Positions 24,062 to 33,400 of a stretch of 46,652 bases of DNA are shown here, piece by piece. Origin of the DNA: Maricaulis sp. (lineage in GTDB: Bacteria; Pseudomonadota; Alphaproteobacteria; Caulobacterales; Maricaulaceae); assembly GCF_030149425.1 (NCBI RefSeq), contig NZ_JASBRQ010000086.1, forward strand, positions 1 to 46,652, in the 5' to 3' direction. Below the pieces are notes generated by a model. That model made no database searches. It worked only from the letters and a program-made list of their open reading frames with translations, and had not been told where the DNA came from. Each line of letters opens with the position of its first letter. Position 1 is the stretch's first letter. A program made the position numbers and the translations under genes.

Positions 24062-24309
24062 ACAAAGACCTCTTCCAGAACCGGCTGATTGATAGCGTCG
24101 CATTTGACCGGACCTATCTCTGCATCCCGCCATCCGACCGTTCCCTGCGCGTCGATTACTGGGACTGGCCGGTAAAACGCCTCTGGCTCATCGGTCATGG
24201 CTATCTGCTCACCGAGGAGGTTGATCGCGCCATCATCGAAGAACTCAAGGATTTTGGGGAAACCACTCTCATCTTCCCCCTCGTATTGCCGGGGAATGAT
24301 GTGCCATGA
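24058..24309 (+). CDS. Unknown 83-residue protein coupled to the coupling-protein gene
   Basis: A small soluble protein starting inside the coupling-protein stop (ATGA overlap) and ending inside the next gene start (ATGA overlap). It has a conserved-looking 'CIPPSDRSLRVDYWDWPVKRLWLIGHGYLL' core rich in Trp and Tyr. No family recognised. The four-base overlaps on both sides say it is part of the same transfer operon. Confidence 0.55.
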   Translation: MNKDLFQNRLIDSVAFDRTYLCIPPSDRSLRVDYWDWPVKRLWLIGHGYLLTEEVDRAIIEELKDFGETTLIFPLVLPGNDVP

Positions 24310-24872
24310 GCAAGCGCACCACATCCTTTGCCGCGTCGATACCGACGCTCCCGAGCAAGCCGCTGACGGCCTCTGTTTCAGTGCGCCATGACTTTGGCAA
24401 AGCCAATACGCCGGATGCGTCCAAGCATGGCTCAGAGATGGTGAAAAACGACGCGCCAAAGCCCGTTTTGAAGCCCAACCCGGCGTTCGCCCACGAAGCC
24501 GATCAGGCCGCGTTCACTGCGAAATGGAATGGCGAACGCGCCCGCGCTGACACCCTTCGCGATGGCGCGATCAAGGCAACCATCTGGGAGCGGCAAGGCG
24601 AGCGTGGGCAGTTCTACGCCACAGAACTGGCGCGCACCTATCAGGATCGAGATGGGAACCTGCATGACAGCCGGAGTTTTTCCGGCACCGACCTGCTGAA
24701 GGTCTCTGAACTGGCCAAAACTGCATACCAACGCACGCAAGAGCTAAAGCGCGAGAAGGCGCAGGATCGGCAACCAGATCAAGATCGCGAAGCCCGCCGC
24801 GAGGCACACCGCGAAGCGCGTTCGGCGCCGGCTCCGATCAAGCACAATCGATCCACAGACAGGCCTCGATAA
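24306..24872 (+). CDS. Mobilization-associated hypothetical protein
   Basis: A 188-residue basic protein with a disordered N-terminal third ('SIPTLPSKPLTASVSVRHDF'). A compact middle domain follows: 'KWNGERARADTLRDGAIKATIWERQGE', 'FYATELARTYQDRDGN', 'SRSFSGTDLLKVSELA'. The Arg/Lys/Glu-rich tail looks like a coiled coil. The middle region, with 'IKATIWER' and 'TYKD.DG.w.ds.sf...DL', matches a small beta-rich module often found in uncharacterised proteins of plasmids and integrative elements. It may bind single-stranded DNA or the relaxase. That is inference. Confidence 0.55.
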   Translation: MSKRTTSFAASIPTLPSKPLTASVSVRHDFGKANTPDASKHGSEMVKNDAPKPVLKPNPAFAHEADQAAFTAKWNGERARADTLRDGAIKATIWERQGERGQFYATELARTYQDRDGNLHDSRSFSGTDLLKVSELAKTAYQRTQELKREKAQDRQPDQDREARREAHREARSAPAPIKHNRSTDRPR

Positions 24873-24982
24873 GCAAAAAATCTCTTTACTAAACGGGAAT
24901 TTACGGCATATATGTTCTTCTTTTGTTCTCGTGTAGAAGGAGAAACATGGACCGAAACGACTAAAGAAAGGAAGGCGCCGGA

Positions 24983-25330
24983 ATGGATAATCAATCTCCG
25001 ACCCCGCACGGAGCGGAATTGGATCATCGCTTGTCTGACATTCTGGCGTTGGCGCTCTCTAAGCCGACAGATCAGCCAGTCGGCTGCGATACGCATGCAT
25101 ATCTAGCTGAACTAGATGGTCTGGATGTCGATCCGGCCATCAAGATCGAATTCATCCACAGACTTTGGGTTCTGATCGAAACCGTTGTGAGGATTCAGTT
25201 TCGGCTTGATCCGGTGAGTGATGCTCTGAGGGCGCAAGATTTCGAGCGCGCATCTAACACCGCCTCTCTGATAAAATCAGACGGTCCTCTCAACGATATA
25301 TTTAACGCCGCAAACGGCGAAGGAAGGTGA
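24983..25330 (+). CDS. Small helical protein preceding the serine recombinase
   Basis: A 115-residue protein with a good AAGGAAGG site before the ATG, ending 4 bases before the recombinase TTG. It is helical: 'AYLAELDGLDVDPAIKIEFIHRLWVLIETVVRIQFRLDPV'. Its position and size fit a small accessory protein of the recombinase, possibly a directionality factor, though it lacks an evident HTH. No family recognised. Confidence 0.55.
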   Translation: MDNQSPTPHGAELDHRLSDILALALSKPTDQPVGCDTHAYLAELDGLDVDPAIKIEFIHRLWVLIETVVRIQFRLDPVSDALRAQDFERASNTASLIKSDGPLNDIFNAANGEGR

Positions 25331-25334
25331 TGTT

Positions 25335-26886
25335 TTGACCACGGAAGGAGACGCGCTCAATCTGCGCAAAGCGGTGATCTATGTTCGGATTTCCTCCAAG
25401 AAGCAGCTCGAAGGTGACGGCATTCGCTCGCAAGAAAGAACATGTCGTGATTTCGCGGCGTACAACGGACTAGAACCGGTACAGGTTTTTTCGGATGTAA
25501 TGTCTGGGCGCTTTGTGTCTCGTCCTGGCATGGACGCAATGCTCGATTATTTGCGCACGCATCGCGCCGAGAATTTGGTTGTCCTTATCGACGACGTCTC
25601 CCGGCTTTCGCGAAACTACTTAGGTCACATGCAGCTTCGCGACGAAATCAGGGCCGCCGGGGGCGAGCTATTGTCTCCAAACATGTCGTTTTCGGATGAT
25701 CCGTCGAAGCAGTTGCCAGAGAAGATCCAGGCGGTAGTGGTGGAACAAGCGCGGATCGAAAATGCGATGCGTTCAGCCTCCCGCCAGCGTGCCCGCGTAG
25801 CCAATGGGTATTGGACCTTTCATCCGGGCCCTGGCTATGAGTTCGCCAAAGACAAGGACAATGGCGGGAGCGTTCTCGTTAAGTCAGAACCTTCGGCTTC
25901 AGTGATTGCTGAGGCGTTGAACGGATACGCAAGCGGTCGGTTCCAAACTCAAGCAGAAGTAAAGCGGTTCTTGGACAATCACCCCGACTTTCCGAAGGGT
26001 AAGACCGGTTTCGTGCCGAAGCAGAACATACGGAAGCTTCTGACCAACATCCTTTATTCTGGCTACGTAGCGTACGAGCCATGGGGCATCCCTCCGCGAA
26101 AAGGTCACCATGAGGGGCTGATCACCTACGAGACCCATCTTCGCATCAAGGAGCGTCTCAACGGTCTGCCGAAATTCCCTATCCGTAAGTCCATCAACCC
26201 TGATTTTCCGCTACGAGGCTACGTTGACTGTGCGCATTGTGGCGTGCCGCTTAAAGGGTCCTGGTCCCGCAGCCGTAATGGCGTGCGTCACGGCTATTAC
26301 TCATGCCAGACGAAAGGATGCGTTGCATACGGAAAGTCAACACGGAAAGCGGTGATGGAGGAAGAGTTCGAGAAACTGCTCGGCTCAGTTCGTCCGAATG
26401 CTGTGCTGTTCAGCCTAGCGACGACAATGTTCGAAGCGGTCTGGGAGCGGCAGCACAATGACGTGGAGCTACGCGCCAGTTCGGTGCGGAAGGAACTGGG
26501 GGCCGTACAGAGCAAGATAGATGCTCTCGTCAGCCGCATTGCGACTGCCATGAACTCCAGCCTTATTCCGCTCTACGAAAAGGAACTGGTGACACTCAAT
26601 GAACAACGGTTGGCGTTGGACGAAAAACTATCCGAACTGACGGGTAGAAAGAGCGGTTCAAAACTCAGTTTTGAGGAGGCTTATAGAACCACCATGCGGT
26701 TCATCTCAAACCCTTTAAATCTATGGCGTTCCGAGCGTATCGAGTGCCGTCAAGCTGCGGTCAAATACACTTTTGTCCAGCATCTAAAATGGTGTCGAGA
26801 CTTCGGTTATAGAACCGCCAACTTATCGTTACCTTTCAAAGCGTTAAGCGCGTTTGAAGGTGCAAATTTTGGACAGTTTGAAGAAA

Positions 26887-26903
<17 letters not shown>
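25335..26903 (+). CDS. Large serine recombinase (element integrase)
   Basis: A 522-residue large serine recombinase. Resolvase domain: 'IYVRISSKKQ' with nucleophile S20 and 'DDVSRLSRN'. Recombinase domain: about 150-290. Zinc ribbon: 'YVDCAHCGVPLKG' and 'YYSCQTKGC'. A C-terminal coiled-coil segment follows (about 370-440). The start is TTG at 25335, five bases after the upstream stop, with a GGAAGG site. Its last codons run into the 3' end of tRNA-Thr, overlapping it by 17 bases. The position beside attR marks it as the integrase. In the excised circle its frame would not stop here but continue into the attL-side frame. Confidence 0.9.
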
Positions 26904-26962
<59 letters not shown>

Positions 26963-27066
26963 ACGCTATTCCCTGACAGCCCAATCGCTGTCCGGGAGGC
27001 GGCGGAAACTAACCGCGAATGGGTTTGGCGGCAAGTCCCGTTGCCGGGTGAATTTCACACAGCCTT

Positions 27067-27687
27067 CTAGAGGCCCTTGATGTGCTCGACGATGGGGCGG
27101 ACGAGGGCGTTGAAATCCGGCGCGCCGCGGTTTTCCAGGATCAGGTCGGCATGCGGCTTTTGCGGCTCGACATGAAGGTCATGCATGGGCCGGACATGGG
27201 TCTCGAACTGGTGCCGGGCGAAGGCCTCGGTGCGTTCACGTTCGGCGACATCGCGGGCGATGCGGCGCTCCAGGCGCAGTGGATCGCCGGCGGACACATA
27301 GACGCTGAAATGAAAGTGCGCGCGCAGGGCGGGCGCGCAGAGCAGATGCATACCCTCGACAATCACCACCGGAGCCGGGTGGCGATCAACGGTGTGTCCG
27401 GCGCGGCAATGGGTGGCAAAATCATAGACCGGCTGGGCGATCGGGCGGCCCTGGCGCAGGGTTTCAAGATGTGCGCCGAGCAGATCATGATCCTTGGCCG
27501 CCGGCTCGTCGAAATTGAAGGCGGCGGCATCGAAGCCGGGCATATTGCCGGCATCGACATAGTAATCATCCTCGGCCAGGACATAGCTGCCGATATCGGC
27601 AAAATGTGCGGCGAGGGCTTGCGACAGGCGGGATTTGCCCGAAGCGGAGCCTCCGGTAACAGCGATCAGGCGGCAGGTCTGGGTCAT
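27067..27687 (-). CDS. udk: Uridine kinase-like P-loop kinase
   Basis: A 206-residue P-loop kinase near the length of E. coli Udk (213). P-loop 'VTGGSASGKSRLSQ' (10-23); 'EDDYYVDAGNMP' resembles the uridine-kinase lid start; 'NFDEPAAKDHDLL' matches the 'NFDHPDA.D..LL' motif; 'VVIVEGMHLL' is the strand before the substrate site. Family members phosphorylate uridine/cytidine; phosphoribulokinase-like relatives share this fold. Its start overlaps the stop of the TPR protein gene by four bases, so it is the last gene of the heme-linked operon. Gene symbol is by family only. Confidence 0.75.
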   Translation of the reverse strand: MTQTCRLIAVTGGSASGKSRLSQALAAHFADIGSYVLAEDDYYVDAGNMPGFDAAAFNFDEPAAKDHDLLGAHLETLRQGRPIAQPVYDFATHCRAGHTVDRHPAPVVIVEGMHLLCAPALRAHFHFSVYVSAGDPLRLERRIARDVAERERTEAFARHQFETHVRPMHDLHVEPQKPHADLILENRGAPDFNALVRPIVEHIKGL

Positions 27688-29174
27688 GCGGCGCGTCCGG
27701 CGTCCTCGCCATTGAGTTCGTCGTCATCCCCGCTCTCGATGCCGGGGTCATCGGGCTGGCGGGGCGCCTCGAAATACTGCGTTCCACTGCCCGGTGTCAC
27801 CCCGCCCGAGGCAGGTTTGACGCGGGGCGCTTCCAGCAGGGCCGTTTCCGGCACCGCTTCGGCGGCGATCTCATAGCGCTCATGGCGCGGATGGATCAGG
27901 CGGGCCTCGTCGCCGAAGACATAGACCATGCGCTTCCAGTCATCATCGGTATAGGGGAAGGGTCGGCCGTCCTCGTCCATATCGCTCCAGTCGGCCTCAA
28001 CCGAGGCGTGGGCGGCGCGGGTCATCCAGCGGCGGGCCTGTTCATCCTCATCCTTGAGGCGGGCGAGGCGCGCGGCCAGGGCGCACAGGCGGGCGCTCGG
28101 TGCACCGTCGTCCAGCAGCGGCTTGAGCAGGCCTTCCGCGGTGCTGCTTTCGCCTTCATCGAGTGCTATCTCGGCGCGGATCAGGCGGCTTTCACGGTGT
28201 TCCGGCTGCAGGTCTGCGAGGGTCTTCAGGCGTTCCTGGCGTTTGCTGCGGGTGTCGGACTTGCGCAGTTCGCGATAGGCGCGGGCGGTCACCGGGTGCG
28301 GCGCTGCCGACCAGCTCGCCTCGAGCACGTCAGAAGCTTTCTTGAAGCGCCGGCCGGCTGTCAGCAGGCGGGCTGCCAGGGTGGCGGCCGGTGCGAAATC
28401 CGGCGCCGCACGGGTCGCGGCTTCCGCCAGGTCGCGGGCGCGTTCGGGTTGTTCGTCTTCCAGCTTGATGGCGGCCGCCGTCATGATCACGGCGCGGCGG
28501 CGCAGGATACGATCGGGCGGCAATTGCTTTCGGCGCTCGGCCTCGTTGAGCGTGTCGAGGGCCTCTTCCCAGCGGCCTTGTGCGATCTGGGCGTCGAACA
28601 GGGCATCGAAGGCCCAGCGTGCCCCCTTGGCGCGGTTGAACGCGTCCTGGGCGTGTTCCGCGGTGGCGTTGTGATCGCCGCGCTCATGCGCCAGCTGGGC
28701 CAGGCCACGGCGGGCCATGACCCGGGTCCGGCCATCCTCCAGCAGGGCCTCGTAATGCGCTTGGGCGCCGTCGATATTGCCGGCCGCCTCTGCCGCCCGG
28801 GCGGCGAGCAGGCGTGACAGGGCCGGGCGGTCGAGCAGGGCATCGGCTCGGGCGGCCTGGCGGACAGCGGTTTCACCATCGCCGGCGGCGGAAGCGATCA
28901 GCGCCTTTTCGAGAGCGTCATAACCCTGTTCACGACGACGGCGGGTGACGAAATTGCGCAGCTTGTCCGGCGAGGACCAGGCCATGTAGATGGCCCACCA
29001 CAGGACCACCATGAGGAAGGCAAAGACGATGATGCCGCCAGCCGCGAGGACGAAGGGCATCTCGGTCTCGGTGCCGAGGAATTCGAAACTGGCCCGGCCC
29101 GGATTGAGGGCCAGGAATGCGCCCAGCACGGCGGTGAAAATGGCGAAGGCGACGGCGAGGATGAGGCGGATCAT
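27684..29174 (-). CDS. HemY-type TPR membrane protein
   Basis: A 496-residue protein: two TM helices at the N-terminus (about 3-22 and 40-64) typical of the HemY_N domain ('FLALNPGRASFEFLG', 'FLMVVLWWAIYMAW'), then a long TPR-like helical domain to about 410, and an acidic disordered tail. In proteobacteria this family sits beside hemC/hemD and is thought to organise late heme synthesis; it is not the protoporphyrinogen oxidase that shares the old hemY name. It starts at the ATG at 29172-29174, overlapping the mitofilin-like gene's stop. The frame is open further upstream but overlaps that gene. Confidence 0.85.
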   Translation of the reverse strand: MIRLILAVAFAIFTAVLGAFLALNPGRASFEFLGTETEMPFVLAAGGIIVFAFLMVVLWWAIYMAWSSPDKLRNFVTRRRREQGYDALEKALIASAAGDGETAVRQAARADALLDRPALSRLLAARAAEAAGNIDGAQAHYEALLEDGRTRVMARRGLAQLAHERGDHNATAEHAQDAFNRAKGARWAFDALFDAQIAQGRWEEALDTLNEAERRKQLPPDRILRRRAVIMTAAAIKLEDEQPERARDLAEAATRAAPDFAPAATLAARLLTAGRRFKKASDVLEASWSAAPHPVTARAYRELRKSDTRSKRQERLKTLADLQPEHRESRLIRAEIALDEGESSTAEGLLKPLLDDGAPSARLCALAARLARLKDEDEQARRWMTRAAHASVEADWSDMDEDGRPFPYTDDDWKRMVYVFGDEARLIHPRHERYEIAAEAVPETALLEAPRVKPASGGVTPGSGTQYFEAPRQPDDPGIESGDDDELNGEDAGRAA

Positions 29175-30484
29175 GACGGATCGGCTCCGAGTTCGGCCGC
29201 GTCCTCGGCCAGGGCCTGGCGCAGGCGGGTGATGGCGGCATCGACGGCAAGCCGGGCACGCGCGGCGATCAGCCAATCCTGTGCTGCCGCGAGCGCATCG
29301 CCTTCGAGCTGTTCGGTCAGGCCGACAGCGGCGGTCAGATCGCGCTCGCCAAGCCGGGTTTCGGCCAGGGCTGTGAGGGCGAGCGGGTTATCGCTGTCAC
29401 TGCCACCGGAGACATCGCGCACTTCGATCAGGCCGAAGAAAATCCGGCCCGGCCCGGCGGCCTCACGGATCGCGGCGGCGGGGAATTCATCGTTCAGCGT
29501 GTCGAGATCAGGTACACCGGCGCGGGAATACCCGGCCAGGGCCGCCAGATCGGGCTGACCGCGCCAGAGCCGGGCCAGCGCCGCGCGCTCGGCCTCGAAC
29601 GGGGTGCCGGTCGCAGCCATATCGCGCAGGGCGGTCAGGGCGAGGACGCGGGCGGCCAGCTGACGGTCGGCTTCGCTGTTCGATTGCGAGGAGGTTGCCG
29701 CGGTGCGGGCGGCATCATCCGCGGTGGTCTGGGCGCTGTCGGCGGCGGACTGCGCGGCATCGGCGACGGAGCGGGCTTCCAACAGGGCGGTTTCCAGCGC
29801 CGCTATGCGCGCCTCCAGCGCCGCAACCTGCGCGCCGTTATCAACGACCGGTGTTGCGGCTTGATCGCTGCTGTTTTCCAGCGCTGCAACCCGTTCGGTC
29901 AGGTTTTGCAGGATTGACGGGTCGATGGCGCTGGCCGACGCTTGCTGGGCCGCCTCCAGGGCTGAGCTGGCCGTGCTTTCCAGCCCGTCCAGATCGCTCT
30001 CCAGCGCGCCGATGCGCGCGTCCAGCGGTGCGGCGTCAAAACCCTCGCCCGCGGCCGGGGCGGGCGCAGTTTCCAGAGCCGCGATGCGGGTTTCCAGCGG
30101 TGTCAGGTCAGTACTGCCGGGCGGCAGGCTTTCCAGCGCGGCGATACGGCTTTCCAGATCCAGCAACGCCTCGCCGACGGTCGCCTGGGCGACGCGCGCC
30201 GGGTCTTCCGCCTCAATCGCGGTGAGCCGGGTTTCCAGACCGGTGAGATGCTGGGTCAGGGCGGCGCGTTCGGCGGCGGCCCCACCCTCATCGCTGACCT
30301 GCTCGGGCGCGAAAAACTGGCTTCCCCAAGCTCCCAGAGTGCCGCCGATCAGCGTCGCGGCAACAAAGCCTGTGATCAGAGTGACGGATCCGGAGCGCGC
30401 GGCTTTTCCCGGCGTTTCCACGTCCGCCGGCTCAAACTCCGCGTCTACGGGTTCGGGATCAAGATGTTCGTTATTGGACGCCAT
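29171..30484 (-). CDS. Mitofilin (Mic60)-like membrane protein
   Basis: A 437-residue protein: an acidic N-terminal tail, one TM helix (about 33-54), long Ala/Glu-rich coiled-coil heptads with repeated 'LETRIAALE' units (about 70-270), and a C-terminal helical domain of about 150 residues. This is the layout of the alphaproteobacterial Mic60/mitofilin homologues, which are encoded beside hemD and hemY. In that group Mic60 shapes intracytoplasmic membranes and contacts outer-membrane proteins. No ATPase motif. The gene cluster position supports the call more than sequence alone. Confidence 0.8.
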   Translation of the reverse strand: MASNNEHLDPEPVDAEFEPADVETPGKAARSGSVTLITGFVAATLIGGTLGAWGSQFFAPEQVSDEGGAAAERAALTQHLTGLETRLTAIEAEDPARVAQATVGEALLDLESRIAALESLPPGSTDLTPLETRIAALETAPAPAAGEGFDAAPLDARIGALESDLDGLESTASSALEAAQQASASAIDPSILQNLTERVAALENSSDQAATPVVDNGAQVAALEARIAALETALLEARSVADAAQSAADSAQTTADDAARTAATSSQSNSEADRQLAARVLALTALRDMAATGTPFEAERAALARLWRGQPDLAALAGYSRAGVPDLDTLNDEFPAAAIREAAGPGRIFFGLIEVRDVSGGSDSDNPLALTALAETRLGERDLTAAVGLTEQLEGDALAAAQDWLIAARARLAVDAAITRLRQALAEDAAELGADPS

Positions 30485-30517
30485 GCCGGACCGTGATTCG
30501 GTTGCTGCCGAAACACC

Positions 30518-31255
30518 TTAGGACGCGTTGCCAGCGCTGGCCAGTTGCATGGGCTCGGCGAGCAGGCTCAAAAGCGCTTCTTCATTGGGTTCGCGCGCCG
30601 CGATAAGGTCGGCGAAACCGGCATTTTCCAGCGGTTTGAGCGCTTTCGCGCTGATCCCCAGGGCCGTCACCGAGCCGAGCCAGTGATGCAGGCCGAATTT
30701 GCGGGCCAGGTCGAGGAAGGTCTTGGCGCCGCGGCCGGAATGGATCAGCACCTGGACCGGGGCGCCGGAAATGATGGCGGCGATGGCTTCCTCGCTCAGC
30801 ACGTCGACGGGGACCGTGCCATAGCCGATGGCCTCGCGGGCGGTATAGCCATCCTGGCGCAGATCACCGGCCAGATTGCCGGCCGTATGAATGCCGCGGA
30901 TATGCAGGATGGAGCCGTTACCAGGGCGCAGTTTGCGCTTGATCAGCTTGCCGAGATCCGCGACATCGCCGCGCGCGGAGTGAACTTTCTTGAAGCCGAT
31001 ATTGCGGGCGAGATCAGCGGTCGCATTGCCGACGGCAAAGACGGGCAGATCACGTTCGGAGCGCCTTGGGCCCCACGCCCGTACGCCATTGGCGCTGGTG
31101 AAGGCGAGGGCCTGGACCTCGGACAGGTCGGCATCGATCTTGGCGCGGAAATTGACGTCCATGACCGGACAAATGATCGGGTCGATGCCCATTGCACGAA
31201 GGCCGGTGGCGGTCTGTTCCGCACCGGGCCATCCGCGCGTGATCAGCACGGTCAC
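30518..31255 (-). CDS. hemD: Uroporphyrinogen-III synthase
   Basis: A 245-residue HemD-fold protein: 'MTVLITRGWPGAEQTATGLRAMG' at the N-terminus, 'AFTSANGVRAW' in the first lobe, 'FAVGNATADLARNIG', and 'VLIHSGRGAKTFLDL' in the second lobe. It closes hydroxymethylbilane, the HemC product, with inversion of ring D. HemD proteins are poorly conserved, so context is important: it starts four bases inside the end of hemC and is followed by the mitofilin-like gene after 33 bp. No terminator separates them. Confidence 0.85.
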   Translation of the reverse strand: MTVLITRGWPGAEQTATGLRAMGIDPIICPVMDVNFRAKIDADLSEVQALAFTSANGVRAWGPRRSERDLPVFAVGNATADLARNIGFKKVHSARGDVADLGKLIKRKLRPGNGSILHIRGIHTAGNLAGDLRQDGYTAREAIGYGTVPVDVLSEEAIAAIISGAPVQVLIHSGRGAKTFLDLARKFGLHHWLGSVTALGISAKALKPLENAGFADLIAAREPNEEALLSLLAEPMQLASAGNAS

Positions 31256-32196
31256 GTGAGTTTCAGGGCGCTATGCAGTGCAGGGCCCGCCTCTTGTTTC
31301 ACCGCTTCGCCGAGCGCGTGGCCCGTTTCCAGGGCTTTGGTCATGGTCATTTCACGCATGTCGAATTTCATCGTCTTACGCCACCGGGTGTCACCATCAG
31401 GACTCAAGACTTCACCGGTGAAATCCATGGATTCAATATTCACGTAGGCCGCGATAGGGGTGCGGCAAGAGCCGTCAAGCCTTGCCAGGAAGGCTCTTTC
31501 GGCTGCTATGCTTAATGCAGTCGGGCTGTGATCGAGCGGTTCCAGCAGGGCCTGGGCCGTCCCGTCCTGCGTGCAGGCGGTCACCCCGATCGCGCCCTGG
31601 GCGACGGCGGGCAGCATTTCTGACGCGTCCAGCGGTGCCGATTCGGCTTCACTGCGCCCCAGACGTTTCAGCCCGGCGCGCGCCAGGAAGGTCGCATAGA
31701 CGTCGCCCTCGCGCAGCTTTCCCAGCCGCGTAGCGACATTGCCGCGCCGCGGCACGACGGTGAGATCCGGGCGCGCGGCCAGCGCTTGGGCCTGGCGCCG
31801 GAGACTGGCGGTGCCAAGCACGGCGCCTTGCGGCAGGTCGGCCAGGCGCGCTTCCCCGCCGCGGGCCAGCAACATGTCGCGCGGATCCTCGCGCTCGAGC
31901 ACGGCGCCCAGCATCAGCCCGTCTGGCAATTGGGTCGGTACATCCTTCATAGAATGCACGGCAAAGGCCGCGCGGCCATCAAGCTGGGCCTCGTCGATTT
32001 CCTTGGTGAAGAGCCCTTTGCCGCCGGCTTCGATCAGCGTGCGGTCCTGGATCTTATCGCCGGTCGAGACCAGGCCCAGAATGGGAAAGGCCTCATCCTT
32101 GTCGGCGGCATCGACACCATGATGCCGGGCCAGCAAGTCCTGCACATGCCGGGCCTGGACCAGGGCGAGCGGGGATTTGCGGGTGGCGATGGCCAT
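31252..32196 (-). CDS. hemC: Porphobilinogen deaminase (hydroxymethylbilane synthase)
   Basis: A 314-residue protein from the chosen start, near the family's usual 310-320. It has 'IATRKSPLALVQARHV' at the N-terminus, 'HSMKDVPTQLPDGL', 'GTASLRRQAQ' and 'DGSCRTPIAAYV' with the Cys that holds the dipyrromethane cofactor. It polymerises four porphobilinogens in tetrapyrrole synthesis. The start is not certain: the ATG at 32194-32196 fits homologue lengths; a GTG at 32227-32229 and an ATG at 32266-32268 are in frame upstream. The last would overlap the divergent tsaD start itself. It overlaps hemD by four bases. Confidence 0.9.
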   Translation of the reverse strand: MAIATRKSPLALVQARHVQDLLARHHGVDAADKDEAFPILGLVSTGDKIQDRTLIEAGGKGLFTKEIDEAQLDGRAAFAVHSMKDVPTQLPDGLMLGAVLEREDPRDMLLARGGEARLADLPQGAVLGTASLRRQAQALAARPDLTVVPRRGNVATRLGKLREGDVYATFLARAGLKRLGRSEAESAPLDASEMLPAVAQGAIGVTACTQDGTAQALLEPLDHSPTALSIAAERAFLARLDGSCRTPIAAYVNIESMDFTGEVLSPDGDTRWRKTMKFDMREMTMTKALETGHALGEAVKQEAGPALHSALKLT

Positions 32197-32266
32197 CGGG
32201 CTGGCCAAGGAGCGGGACGGTTGAGACACGTTGCGATGATCCGGAGAGAAGGTTATCGACAGGGCC

Positions 32267-33400
32267 ATGGACTTAGCGCCCCCTTCCCCCAAGACGCAAG
32301 CAAGCACGCTCACCGTGCTCGGCCTGGAATCCAGCTGTGACGAGACGGCGGCGGCCATTCTGCGTCGTCATGCCACGGGTGAGGTCGAGGTCCTGGCCGA
32401 TCTCGTCCTCGGTCAGACCGAAGCCCATGCGCCGTTTGGCGGCGTCGTGCCGGAGATTGCCGCGCGCGCGCATGCCGAGGCGATTGACGGGCTGGCCGCG
32501 GCGGCGCTGCAGGAGGCCGGGTTGGGCCTGGACCAGATTGACGGTATCGCGGCGACCTCGGGGCCTGGTCTGATCGGCGGCGTGATGGCCGCGTTGATGA
32601 CCGCCAAGGGCCTGGCGCTGGGTGCCGGGAAACCGCTCATCGCGGTCAATCACCTGGAAGGTCATGCGCTTTCCCCGCGCCTGTCCCAGAGCGCGGAATT
32701 TCCTTATCTCCTGCTGCTGGTATCGGGCGGGCACACCCAATTGCTCATCGCCGAGGATGTCGGCGTTTATCACCGCCTCGGCTCGACCATTGACGATGCC
32801 GCCGGCGAGGCTTTCGACAAGACCGCCAAAGTCATGGGCCTCGGGTTTCCCGGTGGACCGGCCCTGGAGCGTTGTGCGACCGATGGTGATGCCGACCGGT
32901 TCGACCTGCCGGTGCCAATGCGGAACAAGCCGGGTTGCGACTTCTCCTTTGCCGGCTTGAAGACGGCGGCGCGGCAGATCTGGGACGGGCTAGACCAGCC
33001 GGGTGATCAGGACAAGGCGGACCTGGCGGCTTCGGTACAGCGGGCCATCGCACGGGCGCTTGCGGCGCGTTCGAAGCGGGCCATGGCGATGTTCAAGGAT
33101 CGTTTTCCGGCTGCGGACCAGCCCGCTCCCTTTATTGTGGCGGGCGGGGTTGCGGCCAACGCATCGGTGCGGTCCATGCTGGCAGAGACGGCGGCCGCGG
33201 AAGGTTTTGAGCTGATCGCCCCGCCGATGAAATGGTGTACCGATAATGCCGCCATGATCGCGCTGGCCGGGCTCGAACATCTCGCTCGCGGCGAGACCGA
33301 CGGCCTGGACGCGCCGGCGCGGGCGCGCTGGCCTTTGGACGCCAGCTCGGCCAAGCTGGACCCGGCCATTGGATCGGGACGGAAAGGACCTAAAGCCTGA
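32267..33400 (+). CDS. tsaD: tRNA N6-threonylcarbamoyladenosine transferase
   Basis: A 377-residue TsaD/Kae1/YgjD protein, an ASKHA-fold ATPase with metal-binding histidines in '[11 protein letters not shown]'. It shows '[16 protein letters not shown]' at the N-terminus and '[13 protein letters not shown]', and transfers threonylcarbamoyl to A37 of ANN-reading tRNAs. It is slightly longer than E. coli TsaD (337), partly from the C-terminal tail. It is divergent from hemC with very little space, and its stop overlaps the gpsA ATG by one base. tsaD-gpsA pairing is common in alphaproteobacteria. Confidence 0.92.
   Translation: MDLAPPSPKTQASTLTVLGLESSCDETAAAILRRHATGEVEVLADLVLGQTEAHAPFGGVVPEIAARAHAEAIDGLAAAALQEAGLGLDQIDGIAATSGPGLIGGVMAALMTAKGLALGAGKPLIAVNHLEGHALSPRLSQSAEFPYLLLLVSGGHTQLLIAEDVGVYHRLGSTIDDAAGEAFDKTAKVMGLGFPGGPALERCATDGDADRFDLPVPMRNKPGCDFSFAGLKTAARQIWDGLDQPGDQDKADLAASVQRAIARALAARSKRAMAMFKDRFPAADQPAPFIVAGGVAANASVRSMLAETAAAEGFELIAPPMKWCTDNAAMIALAGLEHLARGETDGLDAPARARWPLDASSAKLDPAIGSGRKGPKA

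Noticed and set aside
26297-26551. Minus-strand frame in the serine recombinase
   Set aside because: It is a shadow of the recombinase coding strand.
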